64,000 bases of DNA from assembly GCF_020005365.1 (NCBI RefSeq), contig NZ_JACNML010000002.1:186001-250000 (forward strand). Reading direction: 5' to 3'. Of this stretch, positions 26,930 to 33,777 are shown piece by piece. Made by a program: the position numbers and the translations under genes. The DNA is from Kangiella shandongensis (GTDB lineage Bacteria; Pseudomonadota; Gammaproteobacteria; Enterobacterales; Kangiellaceae). The first letter of the stretch is position 1; every line of letters starts with the position of its first letter. Under the pieces are notes generated by a model that saw nothing but the letters and a program-made list of their open reading frames with translations, was not told where the DNA came from and made no database searches.

Positions 26930-26980
26930 TTATCTCCCTCGATTACGCTAATCGACGCCACATATATAAGCAAAGCCTTA

Positions 26981-27060
26981 TAGGATGGATTTACCCAAAG
27001 GAGTGGAACCAGCCTAGAGAAATCTATTGGTGGGTTACGACGTCGTCTAACCCACCCTAC
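26981..27060. repeat. Imperfect inverted repeat, MITE-like
   Basis: Left end TAGGATGGATTTACCC and right end GGTGGGTTACGACGTCGTCTAACCCACCCTA; partial copies lie at about 6832-6862 and 27582-27612. No coding capacity. Confidence 0.55.
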
Positions 27061-27065
27061 GATTG

Positions 27066-27190
27066 CCCTCTCTTTCAAAAGTCATTAACGCTCCGCAAAA
27101 CGAAACATCCTGTTTCGTCTTTGCTAAATTGAGCTATCCCTGCCCAATTTACACGATGACTTTTAAAACCTTCGGCTAACTTAAAGGGGT
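27066..27190 (-). repeat. Dispersed structured intergenic repeat, copy 4 (type A, reversed)
   Basis: Read on the minus strand it matches the copy at 4643: CCCCTTTAAGTTAGCC at the start, then AAATTGGGCAGGGATAGCTC, hairpin ACGAAACA/TGTTTCGT and GCGGAGCGTTAATGAC. It is shorter than copy 1 and lacks the terminal TTCGTTTTT segment. Confidence 0.7.
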
Positions 27191-27265
27191 AATCACATGA
27201 CATGCAACTAAAACTTATCGGCAACTACCTAGTTTACAAAAAAGGAAATCTTTGCAGTCAACGTT

Positions 27266-27475
27266 AACCCCATAATATCAAGCTGAGCTTGGTGTTAGGA
27301 ATAGGAATTCAAATCGTGGAAGATTTGAATAATGAAATTCAGACCAGGGATGGACTGTATTTCATGGTCCGTTAATGATTAACACCATGCGAAGGTAGTC
27401 ATTTCAATGACCTTGATATTGGGGTGAGCTTCTCTTTGGATACTTTCTCTTGCTCATCAAGAGAAAGTATCTCGC
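27266..27475 (+). repeat. Dispersed structured intergenic repeat, copy 5 (type B)
   Basis: Near-duplicate of 6475-6688: hairpins ATTCAAATC/GATTTGAAT and TGAAATTCAG/CTGTATTTCA, then GTCCGTTAA and the closing palindrome TACTTTCTCTTG...CAAGAGAAAGTA. With copies 4 and the neighbouring palindromes it fills the 930-base gene-free stretch 26930-27859. Confidence 0.75.
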
Positions 27476-27648
27476 CAATTGGCGAAATAAAAACTCAAAC
27501 AACAAAAACTAGTCACTGGATACCGCGGTTAGCGACCGAGGGAGTACCTATAGGTGCCGCGGTATGACAATAATAGTCATATAGGATGGGTTTACCCAAA
27601 GGGGCAGACTCAGCATAGCGTAACCAATCATCTTTAACAATCTTGCTA

Positions 27649-27727
27649 CGTCATTGCGAAGGAACGAAAGTGACCGAAGCAATCTGCCAAGGGATTGCCG
27701 CGTTCCCGTTGGTCACTCGCAATGACG
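27649..27727. repeat. Inverted repeat with CGTCATTGCGA ends
   Basis: Ends CGTCATTGCGA and TCGCAATGACG are perfect inverted copies around about 57 bases containing GAAGCAATCTGCC...GGGATTGCCGCGTT. A degenerate copy is at 6781-6820. This is the form of a widespread small extragenic palindromic element. A separate ACCGCGG...CCGCGGT palindrome lies just before it at about 27520-27566. Confidence 0.55.
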
Positions 27728-27859
27728 AAGAAGACGCTTAACCCCTTCAAATTCCTTAACATTCCTGTATATTCCTAGTTATTCTAATCAATTCATCTGG
27801 TTATTCTTAGGACTTTTTAAAACAATAGCTGAGTCGATTAACCACACGGAGATACAACA

Positions 27860-28585
27860 ATGACACTAGGTGAAAAGTTACGCTCGCTACGCTCAACCAG
27901 CGGCTGGACACAGCCTGAGTTTGCTCAAAAGCTGGGTATTGAACAGTCTTATTTATCAAAACTAGAGAATGATAGAAGCATTCCATCAGTAGAAATATTC
28001 GATAAGCTCTGTACTGCCTATGAAGTCACTCCGGATGAAATGATTAAGGATCTGGATAAAGACTATGTTCGTCAGAAGCTGATGCATATCCCTATTATAG
28101 CTAACGCCACAACGAATAAACACGAAGTGGCTAAAGGGAAACGTAAGGCTGCTGTTATCGTTTGTTCGAGTTTTATTCTGGTAGCAACGTTGTTCTTCTT
28201 CACTGCTTACTTAGAACTTTTATCTAGCAATAAGTACTATGAATATCGCTCACTTGGAGTTGATTTTAAGCATGAGATCAATGAATGCTTAAAAACAGAG
28301 GAGCCTAAACATTGTTTCATGAAGTACACAGCAGAATACAATTCCAAAAGTTTTGACCAACCAACTCACAACTGGGTCTCTGATAGCTTTTTAACCCACG
28401 AATATCAGGGAAAAGTTGTCAATAAGGCTTTTGAGCATGGTTTTCGAGAATACTACGTTAAACAATTACCAGATAAGCGGAGCACAGCAAATAACATCTT
28501 TCTGATAATGGCCGTATTTCTGATGACATTAGGAGTACTCGGGCTTATCGTTGAGGCTCGATTCTATAAAATTGATAATCAATAA
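27860..28585 (+). CDS. XRE-family transcriptional regulator with two membrane segments
   Basis: A 241-residue protein with a Cro/C1-type helix-turn-helix at residues 1-62 (LGEKLRSLRSTSGWTQPEFA, then LGIEQSYLSKLENDRSIPS), a hydrophobic segment at about 91-112, an extracytoplasmic loop of about 90 residues containing two cysteines (INECLKTEEPKHCFMKY), and a second hydrophobic segment at about 211-232. A DNA-binding domain tethered to the membrane suggests direct sensing of an outside signal, though the target is unknown. It converges on the effector-like cassette from the other strand and has a GGAG ribosome-binding site. Confidence 0.8.
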   Translation: MTLGEKLRSLRSTSGWTQPEFAQKLGIEQSYLSKLENDRSIPSVEIFDKLCTAYEVTPDEMIKDLDKDYVRQKLMHIPIIANATTNKHEVAKGKRKAAVIVCSSFILVATLFFFTAYLELLSSNKYYEYRSLGVDFKHEINECLKTEEPKHCFMKYTAEYNSKSFDQPTHNWVSDSFLTHEYQGKVVNKAFEHGFREYYVKQLPDKRSTANNIFLIMAVFLMTLGVLGLIVEARFYKIDNQ

Positions 28586-28595
28586 CAACGAAAAG

Positions 28596-28622
28596 AAAAG
28601 CCGCTAACAAATAGCGGCTTTT
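28596..28622. terminator. Bidirectional Rho-independent terminator
   Basis: Stem AAAAGCCGCTA / TAGCGGCTTTT with a five-base loop, followed by CTTCTTT on the plus strand and CTTTTC on the minus strand, between two convergent genes. Confidence 0.8.
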
Positions 28623-28641
28623 CTTCTTTATAACCGGATTT

Positions 28642-29211
28642 CTACATACCTAAACAAACCTTCGGCTTATAATCAGAGTCGAGCTCATCAAGGCTGAATG
28701 CTCTATCGTCCCCTTTCTTACGTGAGCTCTCATCGTTCACAGTTATATCAGCCGCTCCCGTTAACAAGTTAACGTCACAAATCTTAAAAGATGCTTCAAC
28801 CCGATCAGCTTCCGACAATGTATACCCGGCTACCAAGTATTTATCATTACGATAAGCGATCTTATACTCTATAACTGTTGAGAAACGGCCACAGGTATCA
28901 CAGCCAGAGTAAATACTAAAACCACCGTACTTATTGGGTTCAATATCATCAAAGCTGGTTTGGTTCATTCCAACATTAAAAAGAGCTATCAACTTTCCGG
29001 GATTGTCAGAGTGCCGTGAGCTGTTCTCCAGTGCGATAACCCTATTTCTATTAGGCGTTATAGCGACAGTATAGGTAACAGAGCTTCCGTCATTACCCAA
29101 AGAAAAACTTTTTGTGACGACTTCCGCAGTTCCTTTTCCCTGTTCTGAAAGTACGCTCCATGAACAGAAGAGAAGGTATAACGTTAGTAGTAATTTGAAG
29201 CTAAATTTCAT
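28642..29211 (-). CDS. Exported small protein, candidate immunity protein 2
   Basis: A 189-residue protein with a signal peptide (about 1-22, ends SVLSEQ) and no later membrane segment, so probably periplasmic. The body is beta-rich by composition, with a CDTC pair and a DVNLLTG motif near the C-terminus that I associate with small periplasmic proteins of unknown role. It is the last gene of the minus-strand run that starts with a DUF4123 adaptor and a muramidase. A periplasmic partner directly downstream of a muramidase effector is the usual place for an immunity protein, which is the suggested role; this is inference from position. Confidence 0.55.
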   Translation of the reverse strand: MKFSFKLLLTLYLLFCSWSVLSEQGKGTAEVVTKSFSLGNDGSSVTYTVAITPNRNRVIALENSSRHSDNPGKLIALFNVGMNQTSFDDIEPNKYGGFSIYSGCDTCGRFSTVIEYKIAYRNDKYLVAGYTLSEADRVEASFKICDVNLLTGAADITVNDESSRKKGDDRAFSLDELDSDYKPKVCLGM

Positions 29212-29305
29212 GTTAAGGCGAGTATTATTAATAGTAAGAAATTAAGTGGGATGCTGCGTCTCAAAGCGTATAGACACAGCAACGTTCGGATTAGAGTCTG
29301 AACGA

Positions 29306-29737
29306 TTAATTGCTGCTTAGATCATATTTATTTAACACAGCATGCTGAGGGACAAAGCTAGGATTATCAGTTGATAATAAAGACCAGAACATCTTTTCTT
29401 CTCGCTCACACATTATTATCTCAAACTCTTCTTTAGGGGCTTCAATATAATCTATGGCCGTTGACTGATAACAATCATTACCTAAAGCTGTCAATGACCG
29501 GAAATCTTCTGTTTCGACCGTTGCATTAACTCGCCCCCCATCCTCATACACAAAACTGTAACTGATCATTAAATCCTGCTTACCTTTCCATATAGAGATG
29601 GCATAGCTAAACCCGCCTTCATCATCAGATAAACTCCAATGAGAAATTCTTGATAAACTGGATGAGTCTTCTGCATCTGCGCATCCAACTGAAAACAATG
29701 TAAACAATACAAAGGAAAAAATAGATAAACGTTTCAT
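29306..29737 (-). CDS. Small lipoprotein, candidate immunity protein 1
   Basis: A 143-residue predicted lipoprotein: MKRLSIFSFVLFTLFSVGC carries the lipobox FSVGC (Cys19), followed by a Ser-rich linker and an acidic domain. It starts 21 bases downstream of the GH108 muramidase gene on the same strand, so the two should be co-transcribed. Placement of a membrane-anchored periplasmic protein directly behind a muramidase matches T6SS effector-immunity pairs, where the partner blocks self-intoxication. I do not recognise the fold, and no sequence motif proves the role. Confidence 0.55.
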   Translation of the reverse strand: MKRLSIFSFVLFTLFSVGCADAEDSSSLSRISHWSLSDDEGGFSYAISIWKGKQDLMISYSFVYEDGGRVNATVETEDFRSLTALGNDCYQSTAIDYIEAPKEEFEIIMCEREEKMFWSLLSTDNPSFVPQHAVLNKYDLSSN

Positions 29738-29758
29738 TATTCTAAAAAACCTCTTTAA

Positions 29759-30736
29759 TTAATATGCATCAAAAGAATTTGCTCTGTTTTTCCAGCCATT
29801 GCGATACTTAGCCTGGGATGGGTCGTTTCTAATAATTGCTTCATAAAAGCGTATCCGTCGTTCTCGCACCTTTACGTATAACTCAGGTGCAGACAAATTA
29901 TTAGCAGCATTCAATGTTTGTGGCCCTATAGCTCCATCAACAGTGACATCCCCACCTAAATCATTAATCGCTCTTTGTAATATTTTTGTCGAATTTCCAG
30001 AGCCAGAATTATAGGCTATGTCGGCTATCTGAAAGGCTAGCTCACAGTTTTCAATTTGATCGGCACCAGAAGGTTCCCAGTACCCGACTCGAAATATTTC
30101 AAATGCCTGATCCGGGGTTAGGTCTCGTAATGTATCTTCAGATGCTTCAATACCAAATAAACGTTGGGAGTAGCGCCTCCATGTGTTGATTGTAACACCG
30201 TATTTTGTTTTCCCTCCACGGTCTACAGGATCATCCACATAACCACCCTCATGTCCCAGGACTTCCTCCCAAAAAAACTTCTTATAGTCACACTCACAAG
30301 GGCACTCTGATGTTGACTCTTCGATAGAACTGTCGGAACCCGCTTCTTCAGCGGCTTGCTCAGCATTCTGCACAGGGCTGTTAGTTTCTCCACCACCAGG
30401 AATAACCTGATCGCCGGGACGGATCTTTTCAGGAGGAATGCCGTTAGGACCTATCTCATAGACTTGACCATCTCGCTTGATCTGTGATTCTCTCCAGTCA
30501 AAGCCATGCTCATCTCCAAGAGCACCCAGTGTATCACCGGACTGAATGGTTACTGGCGACTGTGTCGCACTATTAACTGGCGCAGAAGGCAGTGGAGCTT
30601 CAGGAGTTGACTGTGTACCCGAACTCCCTACAGCGGCTGTATCCACTTCATTGAAAATATTGCTTGAAGGCGGCGGAATTGGAGTACTCGGTTGATTACT
30701 CGCTCGCTGCCAAAATTGTGGACATCCTCCAGACAT
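29759..30736 (-). CDS. GH108 muramidase with LysM-like region, candidate T6SS effector
   Basis: A 325-residue peptidoglycan-cutting enzyme. Order: Pro/Ser-rich N-terminus (1-60), LysM-like segment VTIQSGDTLGALGDEHG...IRPGDQVIPG (about 62-113), acidic linker with CPCEC (145-149), a GH108 lysozyme domain (about 151-240) with the catalytic-type motif HEGGYVDDPVDRGGKTKYG (Glu163), and a peptidoglycan-binding domain (about 241-322) with DGAIGPQTL. There is no signal peptide, so it must reach its target through a holin or a secretion system; the upstream DUF4123 gene favours type VI secretion. It starts one base after the upstream stop. A phage endolysin origin is possible. Confidence 0.8.
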   Translation of the reverse strand: MSGGCPQFWQRASNQPSTPIPPPSSNIFNEVDTAAVGSSGTQSTPEAPLPSAPVNSATQSPVTIQSGDTLGALGDEHGFDWRESQIKRDGQVYEIGPNGIPPEKIRPGDQVIPGGGETNSPVQNAEQAAEEAGSDSSIEESTSECPCECDYKKFFWEEVLGHEGGYVDDPVDRGGKTKYGVTINTWRRYSQRLFGIEASEDTLRDLTPDQAFEIFRVGYWEPSGADQIENCELAFQIADIAYNSGSGNSTKILQRAINDLGGDVTVDGAIGPQTLNAANNLSAPELYVKVRERRIRFYEAIIRNDPSQAKYRNGWKNRANSFDAY

Positions 30737-31498
30737 TTAATTTCCTCCTATCAATCCATCCCAATAATCCAGGGCTCCCTGGCCTAATAATACTCTTTTC
30801 TCGCTAATATCTTGCTCGCCCTCAAATATGGCCCTAGCCCATGGGTACCGCGGGTCGTCAGCAAACCTAAACCCGAAATATAAAGATAGGCAAACATAAG
30901 TCACCCCATCAAGTCCTGTGAACCGAAGCTCCGCAGCTATTTCTCGCGACTGCTTTGCATAATACTCTTGTCTAACACCATTCATACATTCAAACCGGGC
31001 TGGCCACAGTAATTCCATATAACTCAAAATAAAATCGAGGTCGACATGATCTGCACTCTGACGATATAACTTGGCAAAAGCCCATGTCAGTCGCCGTGGT
31101 TCCTTTAAATCTGACTCGGTTTGCTTAAACCATTGATCAAGCTGCTCAAGTAATGGCTTAACTCTTTTCACCTTGATCGCATAGCCATTTTTGTCCAGCC
31201 AACCGGCCTTATAAAGCCAATATGAATATTGAGGATCCATTTCAAAGTAACTTCCCCAGAACATGACCGGAATGAGGTACTTCAAGTGTTCGACTTCGGT
31301 TTTAATCCCTCTCTTAGAAGCATGTTTATAGGCCAGCCTTATGACTTGCAGTAACTCACCCTCATCAAGAAGACTAACGCTTGGGGCAAACTCTTTGCGC
31401 AGGAATTCAGAAGCCTTTGTTTCATACTCTGAAATTCGTTCATCCACAAAGGGCTTCAGGGTCTTATCCGTAATAAAGTTCTCAAAGGTTAGCTTCAT
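30737..31498 (-). CDS. T6SS-associated hypothetical protein
   Basis: A 253-residue soluble protein without signal peptide, between the DUF4123 gene and the muramidase gene. Its start overlaps the upstream stop by four bases (ATGA) and its stop abuts the next start. The C-terminal part (about 205-245) reads LSLYFGFRFADDPRYPWARA followed by KRVLLGQGALDYW, a pattern I recall from uncharacterised proteins encoded beside DUF4123 genes in T6SS effector clusters. A role as a second chaperone or structural adaptor is inferred from context only. Confidence 0.6.
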   Translation of the reverse strand: MKLTFENFITDKTLKPFVDERISEYETKASEFLRKEFAPSVSLLDEGELLQVIRLAYKHASKRGIKTEVEHLKYLIPVMFWGSYFEMDPQYSYWLYKAGWLDKNGYAIKVKRVKPLLEQLDQWFKQTESDLKEPRRLTWAFAKLYRQSADHVDLDFILSYMELLWPARFECMNGVRQEYYAKQSREIAAELRFTGLDGVTYVCLSLYFGFRFADDPRYPWARAIFEGEQDISEKRVLLGQGALDYWDGLIGGN

Positions 31499-32457
31499 AC
31501 GACCTCTGCTACTGAAGCTTTTTTAATATGGGTTTCTTCTCGGCGCGTAATAAAGATAAAACCACTTTCCGGTGAACGACAGGCAAATAGACGAATATTT
31601 TTGGCGAAAGCTTCAAACTGGCTACGCTCAAAGGCAGTCACTAATGTCCTAAGGGTTTCCGGTGCATAAAAGCGAAAATACTTCCAACTATGACTGGCTT
31701 CACTATACAACCTTAAGAACTTTCTGAAGTGATGTCTTAACTCGGACAATTTGGCTCGCGAACGTAAAAAGACAGCACAGTCATTTTCCCATAAATGACC
31801 CGGCAAACCTGACTCAGTAAACAGACTGGTCGTCAAAGGATCATCAAGCTTTAATTCGATAAGATAAGCCGCCACCTCCTTGAGCTCTTCAGAAGCCTTC
31901 CCTTTAAATAAACACTCATGGTTTAACTCGCTTCCTTCTAGTAACAGTGGAAAATTATCAACTTTTGCTGCATCGACCAATGCATAAGTTTTCATCTCCG
32001 GCAACGACTCAGTATCACTGTATTGCTCAGCTTCACTATGGGTGACTCCCAGATCACCAAAAAGCCAATCTTTCAATTCAGTAGGAACCGCTTTCTTCGG
32101 CCATACTCCAACTTGTAAGTCCAGAGGCTTAACGTCTTCTAGCTCGCAGATTTTTAAATAACGCTCTTCAGCCTGGTTTTCCTTCACAACCTCTTGTAAT
32201 GTCCCCATGGCGATAATACGGCGTTTATCGATAGTCTGAATAAGATTTAACTCTTCCTCTTTAGCGTTACCTCTTTCAATTAACCTGATCTTCTCAAATC
32301 GATCGACTTGAAGCCCTTGCTGTTGCAAATACCGCTTAACAATATCCTGGTAAAGCTTTCTACTGTCACAAAACACGGCAGCGGTCGCCTTATAACTCTC
32401 AGCCTTGTCGTTAAAAACTCGACTGAAATAGCACTCACCCAGCCAACTATTACTCAT
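31495..32457 (-). CDS. DUF4123 domain protein, T6SS effector adaptor with extra N-terminal domain
   Basis: A 320-residue protein. Residues about 156-275 form a DUF4123 domain: TYALVDAAKVDNFPLLLEGS at the start, then LTTSLF...PGHLWENDCAVFLRSRAKLSEL and a conserved HHFRKFLRL...WKYFRFYAPETLRTLV. DUF4123 proteins are adaptor chaperones that load effectors on to VgrG spikes. Here the domain is preceded by about 150 residues of unknown type (with FCDSRKLYQDIVKRYL and RRIIAMGTLQEVV), which is longer than the common adaptor. It heads a four- or five-gene minus-strand run whose third gene is a muramidase. No VgrG, Hcp or Tss gene is in the window. Confidence 0.75.
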   Translation of the reverse strand: MSNSWLGECYFSRVFNDKAESYKATAAVFCDSRKLYQDIVKRYLQQQGLQVDRFEKIRLIERGNAKEEELNLIQTIDKRRIIAMGTLQEVVKENQAEERYLKICELEDVKPLDLQVGVWPKKAVPTELKDWLFGDLGVTHSEAEQYSDTESLPEMKTYALVDAAKVDNFPLLLEGSELNHECLFKGKASEELKEVAAYLIELKLDDPLTTSLFTESGLPGHLWENDCAVFLRSRAKLSELRHHFRKFLRLYSEASHSWKYFRFYAPETLRTLVTAFERSQFEAFAKNIRLFACRSPESGFIFITRREETHIKKASVAEVV

Positions 32458-32724
32458 ATTCTCTTAGTCACGGTTATGTTAAGAAGTTGATGTTGTTATT
32501 TATTCAGTTGCACTCCTTAGAGGTAGGAGCAGTCAAGACATGATACTCAACCACAGAAGCTTCCGCAATATACCTGAGATACCGTCGTATTATAATTGTG
32601 AACCCATAGGCAGTTGGGTGAACAAGTTAGGAGAAACGAACTAGCGCAAAGCTGAGCCGACGGAAAAACATGAAATAGATAGGCTGACTATCGACTGAAC
32701 GCCCGACGACCAGATTAATAGATA

Positions 32725-32758
32725 TAAAAAAACCGCTGGTACTTCTACCAGCGGTTTT
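32725..32758 (-). terminator. Rho-independent terminator of tRNA-Lys copy 1
   Basis: Stem AACCGCTGGTA / TACCAGCGGTT with CTTC loop (32731-32756) and a T-run on the minus strand, nine bases after the tRNA 3' end. The rest of the gene-free stretch 32458-32766 shows nothing recognisable. Confidence 0.85.
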
Positions 32759-32766
32759 CTCGAATA

Positions 32767-32842
32767 TGGTGGGTTGCACAGGAATCGAACCTGTGACCAC
32801 CTGATTAAAAGTCAGATGCTCTACCGACTGAGCTAGCAACCC
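32767..32842 (-). tRNA. tRNA-Lys (anticodon TTT), copy 1
   Basis: A 76-base cloverleaf on the minus strand: acceptor GGGTTGC / GCAACCC with encoded ACCA, D-loop AGCTCAGTCGGTAGAGC, anticodon stem-loop CTGACTTTTAATCAG and T-arm CAGGTTCGATTCCTG. The anticodon TTT reads AAA and AAG lysine codons. It is identical to the copy 182 bases away. Own promoter and terminator flank it. Confidence 0.98.
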
Positions 32843-32880
32843 ATATATCGTTTGAGGTGAGACCTCATTCAATGGCGCGT

Positions 32881-32908
32881 ATAATACCTTTTTTTACTAA
32901 AAAGACAA
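32881..32908 (-). promoter_or_regulatory. Promoter of tRNA-Lys copy 1
   Basis: On the minus strand: -35 TTGTCT (32908-32903), 16-base spacer, -10 TATTAT (32886-32881), then a GC-rich discriminator ACGCGCC as in stringently controlled stable-RNA promoters. Confidence 0.7.
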
Positions 32909-32970
32909 CCCTTTATCGCCATAAAATTGAAGAAATTTAAGCAGAGCTGAAAACTGCTTAATAGAGACAC

Positions 32971-33003
32971 AAAAAAGCCGCTAACATTAAGTTAACGGCT
33001 TGT
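32971..33003 (-). terminator. Rho-independent terminator of tRNA-Lys copy 2
   Basis: Stem AAGCCGTTAAC / GTTAGCGGCTT on the minus strand (one mismatch, five-base loop) followed by TTTTTTG, about 20 bases after the tRNA 3' end. Confidence 0.8.
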
Positions 33004-33024
33004 TGCTTCCCGAAGGAATAAATA

Positions 33025-33100
33025 TGGTGGGTTGCACAGGAATCGAACCTGTGACCACCTGATTAAAAGTCAGATGCTCTACCGACTGAGCTAGCAACCC
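33025..33100 (-). tRNA. tRNA-Lys (anticodon TTT), copy 2
   Basis: A 76-base gene identical to copy 1, including the encoded CCA and the TTT anticodon. Between the copies lie a separate promoter and a separate terminator, so each is an independent transcription unit rather than a polycistronic tRNA cluster. Confidence 0.98.
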
Positions 33101-33151
33101 ATTGATTTGATTATCTTTCTAACCAAACTCACCGCTTCAGGTGAGACGCGT

Positions 33152-33179
33152 ATAATACTGTTTTTTTCGGAAAATACAA
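33152..33179 (-). promoter_or_regulatory. Promoter of tRNA-Lys copy 2
   Basis: On the minus strand: -35 TTGTAT, 16-base spacer, -10 TATTAT, then the discriminator ACGCG, the same layout as copy 1 although the spacers differ. Confidence 0.7.
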
Positions 33180-33218
33180 CCTTTATACGCGTTTTTTTTA
33201 TTTTTGATGGCGGAAGAA

Positions 33219-33419
33219 TTAGTCTGCTTCTTCTATCCAGGCAGCCTGTATCGCTTCAAGAATTCGCTCACCGCTACGGTTTGGATCGTCATCGAATTCT
33301 TCAAGTCCGATAACCATATTACGTAAATCAACAAAATTGATTTGTGTAGGATCCTGCTCAGGATGCTTTTCATACAGTTCGATAGCGATATCCAGACTAT
33401 CTGTCCATTTTAGACCCAT
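33219..33419 (-). CDS. iscX: IscX, iron-sulfur assembly accessory protein
   Basis: A 66-residue acidic protein starting MGLKWTDSLDIAIELYEKHP, the standard IscX opening, with the conserved DPTQINFVDLRNMV and DDPNRSGERILEAIQAAWIEE. IscX binds the cysteine desulfurase IscS and iron and tunes cluster assembly. It is the last gene of the isc operon, ten bases after fdx. Length equals that of E. coli IscX. Confidence 0.96.
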   Translation of the reverse strand: MGLKWTDSLDIAIELYEKHPEQDPTQINFVDLRNMVIGLEEFDDDPNRSGERILEAIQAAWIEEAD

Positions 33420-33429
33420 ATAACTACTC

Positions 33430-33768
33430 CTAGTGTCTCTCTGAGACTTGATTAACGGTATACTTAGGAATTTCTACAATCAAGTCTTCATCATCAACGA
33501 TGGCTTGGCAACTAAGGCGTGATTCCGGCTCCAGTCCCCATGCCTTATCTAGCATATCATCTTCCAATTCGTCACTTTCTTCAAGCGAGTCAAAGCCTTC
33601 ACGAACCACAACGTGACATGTCGTACAAGCACACGACATTTCACAGGCGTGTTCAATAAAAATCTTGTTGTCTAAAGCAACGTCTAATATGGTTTGTCCT
33701 TTTTCGGCTTCAACTTCAGCCCCTTCAGGACAGAGTTCTTCATTGGGTAGAAATATTACTTTTGGCAT
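33430..33768 (-). CDS. fdx: [2Fe-2S] ferredoxin of the ISC system
   Basis: A 112-residue adrenodoxin-type ferredoxin that supplies electrons for cluster assembly on IscU. Cluster ligands are Cys42, Cys48 and Cys51 (HACEMSCACTTCHVVV) and a fourth in RLSCQAIV near residue 87. An extra Cys46 is present within the loop, as in other bacterial Isc ferredoxins. It lies nine bases after hscA and just before iscX. Confidence 0.96.
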   Translation of the reverse strand: MPKVIFLPNEELCPEGAEVEAEKGQTILDVALDNKIFIEHACEMSCACTTCHVVVREGFDSLEESDELEDDMLDKAWGLEPESRLSCQAIVDDEDLIVEIPKYTVNQVSERH

Positions 33769-33777
33769 GAAATAACC

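Noticed and set aside
29759-30736. Prophage remnant centred on the GH108 muramidase
   Set aside because: No holin, spanin, tail, integrase or other phage gene nearby, whereas DUF4123 and exported partners fit T6SS better.
32627-32872. An 81-residue open frame on the minus strand across the tRNA-Lys gene
   Set aside because: It is the sense-strand reading of the tRNA (LAQSVEHLTFNQVVTGSIPV), a well-known false gene.
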